Below are positions 10,210 through 23,098 of a stretch of DNA of 64,000 bases, piece after piece; position 1 is the first letter of the stretch; each line of letters opens with the position of its first letter. The notes below the pieces were generated by a model, which had not been told where the DNA came from, did no database searches, and saw nothing but the letters and a program-made list of their open reading frames with translations. The position numbers and the translations under genes are program-made. The DNA lies in NCBI RefSeq assembly GCF_000208745.1, contig NC_030858.1, forward strand, positions 25,643,201 through 25,707,200. The letters are read 5' to 3'. This stretch comes from Theobroma cacao (Eukaryota > Streptophyta > Magnoliopsida > Malvales > Malvaceae).

Positions 10210-13200
10210 GTTGAAGCTCCCGTTGGCTTCCACTGTCACAACCTACACTGAAACAGTTAAAAAATCATTAGTTCTGTACATATCTAACTTGGTAAGATCG
10301 TTTGTCTTCTCATTAATCTCTCTAGGGATCTTAGAGACTTTCCATCTTTTTACCATCCTTTTCCATCTTTTAAGGCTCATGATTTTTTTCCTCAACTTCC
10401 AAGGTGTTCTATTCGGATCAAGTATCCACTAGATAACATTGCTTGAGTCATTTTCCACCTTTAGACTAAGTGAACTAGCTCATCTAGATTTTGTAAACAT
10501 CTTAAATGCTTCCTTAATAGCTAAGTTTTTTACATATTAGCATCCTCTACCCTTTTTACTTTTGAGAACCTTATCTTGATCGCACCCTTCTTGTCCCTCA
10601 AAACCCCACTTATACTAGCTCGACCTTTGCCCTTACTAACAGCCTCATCCACATTGAATTTAAGAAATCCTTTAGTCGAAGGTTCTCACTTACTACAATT
10701 AATGATTCTTTCCTTCATTTGGCCTTTCTTGGATTCACAAGGTTCATTGAGGACATCTTCCAAATTATCATAATGTTGAGGCCTCTTTGCCTTTACCCAC
10801 CATGTAACTTTATCTTTAATGAGGTTCAGACATTGTTCCCTATCTCAGATCTTTCCTTGAAAAATAATTTCTGTTCTCATCAACCAGATCATCCAAGTAG
10901 CAAAGAAGAAAGCCAACTTTCAAATTTCGAAATTCTCTTATTGAATAAGATCATTTCATTAAAGAAAAAGAAATAAATGGCTATCACCTGTGTTGCCCAT
11001 TGAACTCTTCACTGCCTAGCAAGTCCTGTCTAGACCCTTTAACTCTCCATGTGCTAAAAAATAAAGTGATCTACCATATTTTTCTTCTCTTAACATAAAA
11101 CACAACTAGCTAAGTTTGCTCTCAATAGCCCTTTCTTCACAAGTTCCATTTTAACTGTAATTTTACCTTTCAAAACACTCAAATAGAAGATTTCCACTAT
11201 AAGAAGGGCAACGCCTTTCCAAAGTCTCCTCTAGTGATCACCAGTAACCCTAATCCTGGACGTAAATGTCTTGCAATAAGAGTTAACTGAATAATCACCA
11301 CTCAATGTCCATTTTCAAATCACCTTATCTTTATACCCCTATACCATGGAAGAATCTTTGATAATTGCCAACAATGCCTCCTATTGTTCATTCGCTCAGT
11401 CAAACTGCCTTTGTTTGAGCTCTATCTCCCATTTTCAGACGCCCTTCACCCACTCTCCTTAATTATTAATGGACTCGTATTTGTTCTTCTACAAGACAAA
11501 AATTCGTGAAAAAGCCATCTTCAAAATCACCTCTTCCACCCATTCATGTGACCAAAAGTCAATGTTCCCGCCATCACTTAAAATTACTCATAAACTCCCT
11601 TTCACAAGGTCTCATTCTTCTCTTTCTTGATTGAAAGTCCTTGTTATGCTCTTTCACAAAGTTGACTATTTCCTAGCTGTTCTTGAGTTTGGCAGTAAAT
11701 CCTTATGGTTACCACCCTTCTTATTCTCTATAATACTTTTCCACAAGTTATCTTTCTCGTTTCCATTCCTTCAAATCTATTTATTAAGCAGAGTTGAGTT
11801 TTTCACTTAAAGATTAACCCACCCCAACCCACCTAGCTCCAAAGGTTTACTTATATATCAAGTTCCAATCAACGGAATGCATTTTCTTTCCCTAAAGGGT
11901 CCTCCCTATACAAATCTCCTTTGAATTCTCTCAAGTGTTTAGCTAACCTTTATTGGTAACCTAAATAAAGACAAGTAGAAAACTGGTAAACTAGCTAATA
12001 CTAACTTAATAAAGGTCACTTTCCTACCTATCAAAAACATTCTCTCTTTCCACCATGTTAACCTACTTTCAAACTTTTCAACCATCGATCTCCACATTTC
12101 TTTTGAATTATTCCTTACCCCTAAGAGGCACCTTAGATATTTAGATGAAAGTTTTATTACCTTACAACCAATCCTTAAGGCTCATTCGTAGATTGCCTCT
12201 TCCTATACTGTTATACCAAACATATAGTTTTTTTAAAAATTAATTTTCAAGCCTGAAATCAGTTGAAAGCATCTCAAGATGCCCTTCACCCTCTTAATTG
12301 AATCTCATTTTGGTCTACACATAATGACTGCGTTGTCAGCCAATTGAAGATAAGAGACAATATGACCTCTATTGCCTATGTTTATCTTACGACACAAGTC
12401 TAACCTCACTACCTCGCTCATCAAAACACTATAGACCTTAGTTACACAATTAAAGAGGAAAGGTGATAGAAGGCACCCTTGTCTTAAGCCTTTTTACATC
12501 CTAAATTGCTTAGTGGGAACCTCGTTCACTAGCATTGAAATCCTAGTAGTTGACATGCCTGCCCTAATCCAACCCTTCCATTTGGTGCCAAAACCCATCC
12601 TACTTAATGCAAAGTCTAAGAACTCCTAGTTAACAATGTCATAGGCTTTTTCAAAATCCGTCTTAAAAAGCACTCCCCTTTTCTTATATTTCTCCATGAC
12701 ATGTACAACTTCATTGGCAATAAGAGCACAGTCCATTAATTGTTTGCTAGCAATGAAGGCAAATTGTTGATTGCCAATAACTTCCCTTATCACTTTTTTT
12801 AACCTATTAGCAAGCAACTTGGCTATGATCTTGTAAATGCTTCTCACTAAACTAATTGACCTATAGTGCTTAATGCTTTCTAGAGAGTTACATTTAGGAA
12901 TGAGAGTAATGAAGGTCGCATTAATACACCCTTCCATATTTCTAGTTTCGAAAAATTCTTGGATAAAGCTCATCAATTCTCCTTTAATGACCCCACATTG
13001 CTTCTTGAAGAAATTCAAGTTCTATCCATCAAAACTAAGTGCCTTGTTTCCATCACAGCCATCAATAGCCCTTACACCTCTTTTTTCGTAAACTTTTTTT
13101 TTAATTCCAACAATTTTCCCTAACCTTGGCATTCTAAAGCTTTCATCTATTTCTCTGCTACTTTCACCACCTTTTCTTCCTTATACACCGTCTCAAAGTA

Positions 13201-14450
13201 ACTTATACACCGTCTCAAAGTAATCTGCCACTTTATCTTTTATTTCTTTAGGCTTCTCGATAACCTCACCACCTATCTTCAACAAAGGAATTATGTTGGA
13301 TTTTCTCCTCGAGGATGCTAGGGAATAAAACTACCTAGTGTTCCTATCACCCTCTAAAAATCACTTAACTTTTGATTTATGATGCCATTCTCTTTCTGCT
13401 ACTTGTGAACTTTCCATAATTCACCTTTTTCAACCTTTAAGAAATCCATCCACTCATTTCTTTTATCATCTTTATTAAAGCCTCATTTACCTTGCTAATC
13501 TCTAACCCGATCTCGAAAATCTTTCTACTAGACTCTGTAAGAACTCTCTGTTTCCACTCTCTAATAACTAATTTAATCTCGTTAAGTCTCCTCTAAATCC
13601 TTCTATCTCTCTTTCCTGTGCCCACTGGTTTATCTCAAGTTGACTTAAACATATATTCAAAGGATTTCTCCTTAAGCTAGTGGTTAAAAAATCTATAAGG
13701 TTTGGTACCCCAGTTTAAGTCAACTTCTCCTAAAACAATTAGGTTATGGCCAAGATCAAGGCTGACAAAGTTTATGTACTACTTTCTTAAACTTACTCAA
13801 GAAATCCCCTTTAATCAAGAATTTATCAAGCTTGTTAAATGCTCATCCTCTTTAAAGTTCCTATAAATAAAGCTCTACCAGCTAAAAAGAGATCAATTAG
13901 TCCCACATTTTCAATGGAATCCCTAAAAACCGCCATAGAAGCTAAGTTGCAACTTCTACAAACTCTCTCATCTTCATTCTTTCTGACATTAAAGTCTCGA
14001 CCTAAACACCATGGGATATCTTCATTATTCATCACACTAACTAGCTTTTCCTAAAGAGATTGGCATTTAATTTTTGAATTAGGGGTAAAAAATTTACGCA
14101 AACCATATCTAAGGTTTCGACATTCGATCTCACCCACCATCAGGATGTAGTTCTTAGCCTTACACACTCTTTCTTACTAAAAAAAGTCTCCTTTCCACAA
14201 ACTTAATAACTATCTTGAAGCTCCTATGGCCAGAACAACCTTATGTGCATAGTCCCCCCTCCCCCACATTGTTTTAACTATTTTTCTCTCAATCATTTCT
14301 AATTTGGTTTCCTAGATACGGATCATATCTGGTTTTTCTTTTCCAACTAATTACTTAATTATCTTCTTTTTCTCCAAGCTCCCTAGGCCTCTAACATTCC
14401 AAGAGATCATCTTCATTACATACAACAAAACCATACAAATAAACAAAGAC
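10210..14450 (-). pseudogene. LINE A ORF2: endonuclease, reverse transcriptase, RNase H
   Basis: Order on the minus strand: an APE-type endonuclease piece (14035-13835, IPWCLGRDFNVRKNEDER, the GDFNV-R-ER block with D-F-N kept); reverse transcriptase (13018-12626, FITLIPKCNS, HYRSISLV and IYKIIAKLLANRLKKVI, then QQFAF, FKTDFEKAYD); RT active site near 12340 changed from FADD to LADN; a zf-RVT-like block near 11150-11060 (VKKGLL...C.LC); RNase H start near 10670 (FLKFNVDEAVSKGKG.. SGVLRD). The D-to-N change at the catalytic pair plus many stops show it is dead. Confidence 0.8.
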
Positions 14451-14459
14451 ATAACTGAT

Positions 14460-16561
14460 TTTTATAGTTGGGTAGTGTTATTACTTGTAGCATTCCTAGC
14501 CTCTCTTTTTGCCCATTCTAATTCCACTAACTTTTGAATAACAGTTTCTTTATTCTTTTGGAATGACAACTTTAGCCTTCTAGTCAGTTTCAAAATTTCA
14601 ACAACCTCTTTTTTGATTGTCAAGTTTCTCAATCTTAGGTTTGAATTGGACAACATATCCACGTCTTGCTAGTCAAGATCAAAATCCATCAATCTTCTAT
14701 CTTCCTCCATCTAGGCCCTCAAACTTTTCTTTTTGCCACTTGAATTCCTTCTTCTCAAGTTTTTCGACTTGACTATGCTAGAACCTTTCCTTGATTTTCT
14801 ATTACTTTTCTTTTTCATTGAACTCTCTTACCCCACTCTCTATTTCGGTGAAAATTTCTTAGTGTTGTTTTCTCCCATTTTACTTCTCTAAACCAGAGAT
14901 GATGTGCCGTCCTCCTCATTAGAAGGCATAATCCCACTATTACTTACTTTCATTTTACTAAAATCAAATCCTTTAGAAATAACATCGTTTCTCTTGTCCA
15001 TGTCAATATCAGATTTACGGCCCTTCACTTTCGGCATTTCATTTGTCTTTGAATTTAGAACCCCTTGAACACTTTTCTCCTTACCAAGAGATAATTGTAT
15101 GTTTTTTCTAGTGTTCTCTAGCTCCACACCTTAACTACTTGGAAACTTGTTTCTAGCCTATTTTAGTGAATTTTTTATAACATTTGGGTTCTCTTCCAAA
15201 GTCTTTTAATTCTCTACGTTATCAAGCCCATCATCAATTAAATTGTACTCTCTTTCAAACTAGCCTAATCTATTGTCTTTGAAATTAACCTTTTCTTTAA
15301 CCATTAACCCACACTTTAATTGTGGTTTGCCTATGTCATGTATGAGTGGGCTTTCCTTGATTGATGAAAAGAGAATAAGATTTTTCCCATTATACAAGGC
15401 TTTCTAGTTTTATAAAATCCATGGCCCTTCTTGTTCCCATGGTCTAAGACCTCTATTCTAATTTCCTCCCTCACAATCTTAGATTGACTCAGTGGGGAAG
15501 CTTTGACTGCTTCTAACTTTTCTCCTCTTTATGATTTCTTCCCTAATTTTAAGTCTGTACTTTGTTTACCTCTACTATCCCCATCAAATCTATTTATCTT
15601 TGTTTCATTATTCCATTTATCAGCCATCTGACCATTTACTCTTTTACCATCTAAGTCTTGTTTGCCCCCTCATTTCCACTCCTTACTTGCCTCTGCACAA
15701 AGTCCTATCTCCCTTTCTACAATCTTTGGAATTGAGCCATTTTTTCTCCCTCTTTCCAACTTTATTTTGAAAATATTTGACACCTTGTCCTTTCTTGTAC
15801 CATGTTCCCCTTAGTATGTCGCTACTCCTTTTCTCCCTCTTCAGGCATTCCTTTGTCATACCATCTTCGTGGAGGTTTAGGTCACTACCATTGATCTCAG
15901 AAACTTGATTTATACTTTTATTTTCACGACAAACCTTTTTGTCTCTCAAGTATGTTTCTAGTGTTAGAAGATCTTAATCGCCTATAATGCTAACGCAAAC
16001 CTTAAAAATTTTCTTGTCTGTTTCAATTTCCACCCTGTTGGGAATACCCAATCTATTTTAACATTAACCTAGATATGTGCTTGATCATATCTATCCATAA
16101 TGAAGGTACTTCTATAAACTCCAAGCACCTCTTCCTGACATTCTTTAATGGATTTAAAGGTATTCAAATGTGACACATGAAGGGAAATTTCCAAGATTCT
16201 CACCTAAAATCTAATAACCATTTTGAAACCAATGATTTCAAATGGGATAAGTGTTTCAAAGAACGACTCAAACAATTTCCAGTAGTTTTTTAAAAGAGTA
16301 ATAATTTCTTCATGATCCACAAATGTGACAACCATAGAGAGACCTTTAAAGATTTTGACTTGGACACTAATCCCTTCCAAAAAAAAAAAAAACACTCTTG
16401 GATGTTAGTGCAAGATACTTTCAAATGTAGCTTGCCTATCACACTACACTTCACCCATGTTTGATTATCATTTGCAATCACGGTCTTAACCGTAATCACC
16501 CCTCTTCGAACCACCACATCCTTATCATCATTTCTTACCACCAATTTCATTATTAAAGGTG
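14460..16561 (-). pseudogene. LINE A ORF1, remainder (degenerate)
   Basis: Follows the RRM part across the solo LTR. Open pieces at 16550-16290, 15949-15683, 15127-14888 and 14662-14462 are Lys/Arg/Ser/Asn-rich, typical of the nucleic-acid-binding tail of plant LINE ORF1. The piece starting MKLVVRNDDKDVVVRRG and leading to WVKCSVIGKLHLK resembles the conserved block after the RRM. Multiple frameshifts and stops. Confidence 0.5.
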
Positions 16562-16566
16562 TAGCT

Positions 16567-19504
16567 TATCATGACCCGGTACTCCCCTCGAGCCCATGAC
16601 AACTGTCGCGATATCTCGGTAGACACTCATTACCCGAAATGTCAACCCAAAACCCCGCAAGGCTTAATATCAGTTTCTTATTTCCCCTGTGAGCAACCGT
16701 TGCCAAATATCATGTTCTAAAAGATTTTAAATTGTTTCCAACTTAAAACAAATAAAATAATAATTTTCTTCTCACAGGGGTATTTTGGTCAATTTTTTAA
16801 AAAAATTTCGAAACCAGCTAAAATATAGAATATAAGTACAAAACACATAATTCATTATTAAAAATAAGTTTAAAAGTTTAAAACCTTCATTTAAAACGAA
16901 ATTATGATTATTTGGATATAATAAGAAAATAAAACAAATATTAAGTAAAATATTCTATTTTCTTATTAAACAATATTTTTAGAGTTATACGTAGATAATT
17001 TTTGTAGCATAAAAGTTAATTATATTCATATATACTATAAAGTAAATAACCAAAGTATAAAATTATTTTTACAATGACACGTGGGCCCACATCTAACCAA
17101 AATGCATCGGAAGCTGAAAACCTACAGCTTTTACCGATTCAAGTCCAAATGAAGGTCTTTGTCAAAGTCAGCTAACTATGGAATTCCCCGAGCTTGAAAT
17201 GTGAGGAAATGAGGGTGGTGAGATTATAAAATTCTAATGAGTAAACAGACACCATCTAAACTATTTAAAGGTGAGTAAATGGAGACGAATTAAAATATTC
17301 TTTTGCAATATATGTTTCATAACATGAATATTCAGTTTACTCAATTAATCAACATGGCTTATATATCTCACAAAACTTGGCTCTTGCCAAAATCATTCTC
17401 GCGGGTACCTTCGTCAAGGTATCCCACTGAGACCGCCAAAGCTATTAAATGTCTTTACATCCGAAATTCTGGCCATACCTTGGCGTTGGCTGAGTCTCAC
17501 TCTCACGCGGTGGTCCATGTGAAGTGCACTCAAATCTTTACCTCCAAAGATACCCTTTACACGGCTCTTCGATCGAGGTAAGGTATATCTGATTCTGTGC
17601 CCCCTCTCTTAGGCTGGTCCACAGAACCTCCACTACGGGGATTATGGATTATTTTATCTACTACCTAATTTATAAAATCTTTATCTGCATGACATGGCAA
17701 TTTATCTCAATCTAGCCTCTCAAGGCTGAATACATAGTATATATATAATTTTGATACAAATACCGACTTTGCCATTCATGCTCACATATTGCTATCAGCC
17801 ATATAATTTAAAACACAATTTATAACACAAGTAGGCAGTCTCCAATTACTCTATTTTCAAAACCAGTATTCAATTTTTCAGAAAATTTATAAAATCATTT
17901 TATAAAATCATAATTTTTCCTAAAACATAGAAATTTACCATTTAAACCCATTTTCTATAAAATCACACAATTGAATAAAACTACTCTAGATAATTAAGAC
18001 GATAATAAGTTTACTCACAGTTATAGGAGTCGATGTACTCTTAATCCCAGTCTTCAAGCACAATCTATACTTTTACCAGTGTAATTTGCTCACCACCTAT
18101 CCACAATGTACAATACATAATTCACCACATTAATGCTTGACCATTATAAATCAATTCAGGCTCGGTGCATATGCATGATATGATATGCAACTTATCCAAC
18201 TGCCGCTTAAATGCGGTGCTGACCTAATTCAGCCTATTACCTGATTAAGTGACAATTGTGTCCGATTTGGCTCCAAATTGCTCCATTTCATTTCCAATAT
18301 TTCAATTCACTAAATACAATTCCAATAATCTAAAATTCAGCCTAACAACCCTCACAATTCTTCTTGAAATTTCGGCCATTGTGGTGCACTATCATTAAAA
18401 ATTTTCCCATTCCATTTTCTCACCATAAATCATCATTTCATCAATTTTTCAACCAATTCACTTGATCACAAAATCAATTCATTACTTCTACACTTCACAT
18501 AGGGTTCGACCATTGAAGGTTCATGGGGAAAATGGATTCTTTTCTTGTTGTTTTGCTTCTAAATATGCTAAACTAACTAAAAACACTAACATATCTTAAA
18601 ATCAATTCAATCCAACATCTTTCTCTCTCCTTACCCATTTTCACCAGCCATGAATTCATCATGAAAACATGTAATTTAAGCATGGAAAATAAGGAGAAAT
18701 GCTTAAGGAAAACAGATTTCAAGCTTAAGTTGAAAAATCCTACATTTTTCACTTGTTTTCCTTGATTTTCCACACTTTTTCTCTTGAAATTCTTCACCTA
18801 GGGTTTGTTCTTCCTTTCTTTCCCTCTCTTCCTTGCTTGGCCGAATATTTGGAGAGATAATGGGCTGATTTATGCTGATTTTTAAGTTAAATAATAAAAT
18901 ATCCTAAGCTTGACACTTGTCATTTTCTTTTTGGTCCATTTTTAAAACTTTAAAAATTTTAAACCTTTTATCTCCACCACATGATTAGTCAAAAGTCAAA
19001 ATGAGGATAAGGGAAGACCATGTGCTGGACAAATGTCATGGTGGTGGAAAATTACAATTTTGCCCCTGAGGTGACAAAATTACCATTTTACCCCTATACT
19101 CCAAATTATACCGAAATTAAATTTTTTCACTTCTAAACCTCAAATCATACTCCAATACTCAAATCATACTCCATTAAGTCAAATGGGACCAAAAAAAGCT
19201 TTTCTAAAATTCTCATTTTATCCCTAGGTGGCAAATGACCATTTTACCCTTAGATAGTGAAAATTCTGGTTTGACTCCAAATTGATCCTCGAACTCTGAA
19301 TTACCATTTTGAGTCATCCCTGGGCTCTGAACTCTCAATTTCACCTTAAAATTTCTATTTGAACTAGTTCGAGGCTTAATCAACTTAATGATACCATTAG
19401 GGGTAATATCATCTTTTAACGATTTTTCAAACTTCCTAAATATACAACCATTCTATTGAGCATGTAAATGACGTCGTAATTATTTTATAAAATAGGGTTT
19501 GACA
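16567..19504 (-). mobile_element. 2.94-kb solo LTR inserted in LINE A ORF1
   Basis: Flanked by a perfect 5-bp target duplication TAGCT (16562-16566 and 19505-19509). The right end is ...GGGTTTGACA. The left end TATCATGACCC looks like a TGTCATGACCC terminus with G-to-A at base 2. No internal domain, primer site or second LTR copy is visible, so it is a solo LTR or a very large LTR-only derivative. The sense strand is probably minus: on that strand a CCAAATATTCGGCC...AAACCCTAGG leader-like stretch appears near 18860-18800. Tracts such as AATTTTGCCCCTGAGG near 19060 are common in long plant gypsy LTRs. The frame at 17303-17581 is probably chance. Confidence 0.8.
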
Positions 19505-19509
19505 TAGCT

Positions 19510-19996
19510 ATTTTGGTATAAGGCCTCTTAGCTTTGTTCAGACTTGATAACACACCATAGTTGCTCCCATTTGTTGATGATGGCTCCCTTCTCTTGCATG
19601 TTCCCTTCCTTGTTGATTGTTGTTAACTACCACCACATCTCTAAAGGAACGTTTGTCCAAATTCTGTCAATGAGATTTGGTTTGTTGCACCAAGCCTTTA
19701 CATTCAGTCATGGTTTATCTCTAAAAAGGATCCGCTATTCTAACTATAAGCTATTTGTCATCCAACCACTAATGATTAGCCCACTTAAGAGTATTCTCCA
19801 TCTCACTCTTTTCCCTATAACAGATGGAAGCGTAGTTCACCCTTCTACTTTTATTTGAAATTGCTTTCCTTGGAATATAAACATCCATGACTATGCCATA
19901 CTCCTCGAAAGCTCCTTGGATTGATAACCATGTTAACCTTCTGCTAAAGTTATAGGTTAAAACTAAATTCAAGCTATCGAGCCAACCTTTTGCCAT
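19510..19996 (-). pseudogene. LINE A ORF1, N-terminal RRM-like part
   Basis: Begins MAKGWLDSLNLVLTYNFSRR and continues LTWLSIQGAFEEYGIVMDVY then IPRKAISNKSRRVNYASI. This is the beta-alpha-beta pattern of the RNA-recognition motif found at the start of many plant LINE ORF1 proteins (F..R..W..L...F..YG.V.D.YI.RK). After WANH a stop follows and homology continues as W-LDDK. The frame is cut by the solo LTR at 19504. Confidence 0.65.
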
Positions 19997-20019
19997 CTTT
20001 GATATTGCCTATCCGTTGA

Positions 20020-21310
20020 TGTTGACATCATTATTCTTCATAGCTTTTCAAATTGCATGGAGTTTAACTGTAATGTGTTTGGTCCTACCATGTTGTACAG
20101 GATTCTTACCTATGGAAATGGCTAGGTGATTATCAAGCCATAGAAAAGTAGGCTCAATCTGATGAAACCTCAAGTTGTTCAAAACATCTTTCTCATAGAG
20201 GAAACGATTTGTTATTGAAGTAGTTGAGATATACTCAACTTTAGCTAAGTATTGAGCTATCACCTCCTATTTCCTTGAATTCCAAGAGAAAACACCACTA
20301 TTAAAAGAGAAAACAACAATAGAAGTGTTTTTTGAATCATTAAGCCACTTATCGAATCATTGTCTGCAAAACTTTAAAAATTACTACAATCTGCTTTGCA
20401 GTATTTGATGCCAAAGTCCACACTCCCTTTTATGTACCTAAGCACTTTTTTAGTTGTGGTGAGGTGAGTCACAATGGGTGCTTGCATAAGTCTTGATAAG
20501 AGATTAGTAGAAAACATAATATTTGGTTTGGATGCAACTTGTTACGACAAACTTCTAACTAGGCTTTTGTATTAAGTAGCAATGGTTTCTTTAGTTCTGT
20601 TAGTCTTGGAAAACTTTGAATTCATTGCTATTGGTGTGACTGCACGCTTGTAGGCATCCATTTTAAACTTCTTGAGTAAATTAGTAGGATACTTCCCTTC
20701 GATGAATGAAGATTTTTTTAATATTTTGATAGAATTCTAATCCTAGGAAGAAAGCCATTTATCCAAAATTTGTCATTTCAAACTCTTTTTTCATTTCTTG
20801 AATTATAACAGAATTGGACTTTTAGGACTTTTAATGAGTAAATCATCAGCATACACATAAACAATAAATTGTATGGTATTATTTCAACTCTTCATGTATA
20901 AAGTAAGCTCACTTTCACTTCTGTGAAAGCCCTTCTTAAAAAAAAAAGTGTCAATTCTTTCATACCAGGCTTAAGAGGTCTGTTTAAGGCCAAAGAGAAC
21001 CTTAATGAGTTTGCATACCATATCCTCACTTCTAAATTGTTTAAAATCTTTAGGTTACTCTATAAAGATGTCTTCTTCTAGAAGGTCATTTATGAAGGTT
21101 GATTTGACATCCATATGCCACAGTTTCCAACCTTCTTTTGCTACAAATGCTACAACAATGTAATGGTATCATGCCTTGCAACTAGTGCAAAGATCTCAAC
21201 ATAATCCATACCACATACTTACGATATCCTTTTACTACCAGTCATGTTTTCAACTTGTTTACAAAATCATCAATATTCAATTTGATTCTATAAACCCACT
21301 TAGGTTTACA
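20020..21310 (-). pseudogene. Copia reverse transcriptase / RNase H fragment
   Basis: Minus-strand domains from right to left: the RT start (WVYRIKLN near 21290), an insertion-prone middle (MDVKSAFLN-like region near 21110), the catalytic box VYADDLL (20859-20839; copia usually YVDDLI), then SRLMQAPIVTHLTTTKKVLRYIKG near 20490-20420, and RNase H (20263-20048: AQYLAKVEYISTTSITNRFL ... DNHLAISIGKNPVQHGRTKHI). It ends at HAI*KAMKNNDVN where LINE A begins. Frameshifts and stops throughout. Confidence 0.8.
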
Positions 21311-21321
21311 TAATAAAACTT

Positions 21322-21322
21322 T

Positions 21323-21360
<38 letters not shown>
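21322..21360. repeat. (TA)n microsatellite
   Basis: About 18 uninterrupted TA units. Confidence 0.95.
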
Positions 21361-21361
<1 letters not shown>

Positions 21362-21589
21362 TGTCAAAGTAATTTCGACCACATCTTTAATGGGTATGCC
21401 ATGTGTCATCCATAGAGGGGCCTTTAAGCTACGGTAAATGTGAGTAGGGAACTTTAAAAGTATGTATAGATTATTAGTACATTGTCTATTTAACTAAAGT
21501 AGGAAGAGTAAGTCCATGTTCTTTCAACAATGATTTTTTTCTTTGATGGGTTTGTTAGCCCTTTGAGCAATGTTACCTTTTTTCTTTGA

Positions 21590-23098
21590 GAAAATTGTGA
21601 GAAATGACCTTTCTTGATAAAGACATTTTAAAAGTAACCATCAAAATAATTTTAACTGTTTTTAGCTATATTTAGTCATGACTTGACGAAAATACCTTTT
21701 AAACTATTTCAAATAAATTAAACCATTCATCACAATATCTCCCCATTTCTCCCCATTTGTGCTTCGAATTTCTCTCTCAGCATCCTAGTCTCTCAAATTT
21801 TATCGATTTCTCTGTTCGACATGCGCTTGCTATGCTTTCGATTTCTCTTGCCCGTATTTTCAGATTTCTCTTTCTTACGCTTTCAAGACACCAAGCAATG
21901 GTTTTGACGTGCTTGGATGGGTGACTATTTGGAAAATTCGATTTTTAGGTATTTTGGATAAAACTAAAACGGTAGAAATAATCACAAATGTATGAAATAG
22001 CTTTTAATTGAATCAATACGGGAACTAGATGCCAACAAACTCAAAATTTTGAAATTTATAAATCTAGGTTTTCAAAGAATTTTTTTTGATTTTTAGTCAA
22101 AGTAGGTGTTTTAGATAAAAAAACATTTGTATTTTGATTTATGAAAATATGTTAGAAACACTTTAATTTGTGCCAAATTGTCAAAAAAACAAAAAAAAAA
22201 GAAAAGAGTTGAGAGGATTTGAAGTTTTGGTTCGTAAGTAACAACAACATTTTAAGCATTAAAGTGTAACAAAATGCTTTTGATTATGTCGTGTAACAAC
22301 AATATTTTTCAACATGGCATGCAACAACAATATTTTTTTTTCAACATGGAGTGTAACAACCTTTTTTAACCATGGCGTGTAACATATTTTTTTACATGGC
22401 GTGTAACAACCTATTCATGGCTTGTCACGGGTTTTTATACATGGCGTGTAACAAGCTAATCATAGCTTGTCACAGGTTTTGTACTTGGCTTGTCACATAT
22501 TTTTGTACATAGCGTGTAACACGCTAACCATGGCTTGTCACAGGTTTTTGTACATGGCGTGTCACATATTTTTGTACATAACGTGTAGCACGCTAACCAT
22601 GGCTTGTTACAGGTTTTTGTACTTGACGTGTAATAAGCTAACCATAGCTTGTCATAGGTTTTTATACATGGCTTGTCATATATTTTTGTACATGGCATGT
22701 AACAAGCTAACCATGACTTGTCACATATTTTTGTACATGGCGTGTAATATGCTAACCTTGGCTTGTCACAGGTTTTTGTACATAGCGTGTAATATGCTAA
22801 CCTTGGCTTGTCACAGGTTTTTATACATGACGTGTCACATATATATTGTACATAGCGTGTAACACGCTAACCATGGCTTGTCACAAGTTTTTGTACATGG
22901 CATGTTACATATTTTTGTACATAGCGTATAACACGTTAACTATGGCTTATCACAGGTTTTTGTATATGGCATGTAATATCATAGCGTGTAACTTCATTAA
23001 GGGTAATTTTATCCAACTTGACTAAAAATAGTTAAAATTATAAAGAGGGCTATTTTTAAAAACATCTTATTTTTAAAGACTATTTTTAAAAATGCCCC
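21590..23098. mobile_element. TIR-bounded non-autonomous element carrying a minisatellite
   Basis: The left flank (about 21600-21720: AAATGACC..., ATAATTTTAACTGTTTTTAG, ...CTTGACGAAAATACC) is matched by the reverse complement of the right flank (about 22995-23098: GGGGCATTTTTAAAAATAG ..., ATAATTTTAACTATTTTTAG, ...TTGGATAAAATTACCC). The arms are roughly 110-130 bp and diverged. A TTTTTCTTT stretch just outside each side could be a 9-bp duplication, but it is T-rich and may be coincidence. The interior has no transposase; most of it is a tandem repeat. Confidence 0.5.
22300..22990. repeat. Minisatellite, ~69-bp composite unit
   Basis: Tandem alternation of two related motifs: a 45-bp segment (TTTTTGTACATAGCGTGTAA, CACGCTAACCATGGCTTGTC, ACAGG) and a 24-bp segment (TTTTTGTACATGGCGTGTCA, CATA). 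The submotif TAGCGTG-TAA-CACGCTA is a perfect short palindrome. Copies degrade toward 22250-22400. The plus strand is open from 22467 to 22862 (131 aa) as repeats of MACHRFLYMACHIFLY-type text, and the minus strand is open over part of the array. This follows from the unit and period and is not evidence for a gene. Confidence 0.9.

Larger units (their letters stand above)
9956..20015 (-). mobile_element. LINE A, nearly full-length non-LTR retrotransposon
   Basis: Reading on the minus strand from about 20010 to 9960: ORF1 with an RRM-like N-terminus (19996-19510), a 2.94-kb solo LTR insertion, the rest of ORF1 (16561-14460), then ORF2 with endonuclease, reverse transcriptase, zinc-binding and RNase H regions (14450-10210), then a T-rich stretch on the plus strand that would be the poly(A) end. 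It lies between two pieces of a copia element. Without the LTR it is about 7 kb, a normal size for a plant LINE. Every domain has stops or frameshifts. The exact 3' end is uncertain. Confidence 0.75.

Noticed and set aside
17303..17581. 92-aa plus-strand frame in the solo LTR
   Set aside because: Lies wholly inside an LTR whose sense strand is probably minus; no domain.
22300..22990. CRISPR-like array
   Set aside because: Repeats are directly adjacent without unique spacers, in a plant genome; it is a minisatellite.
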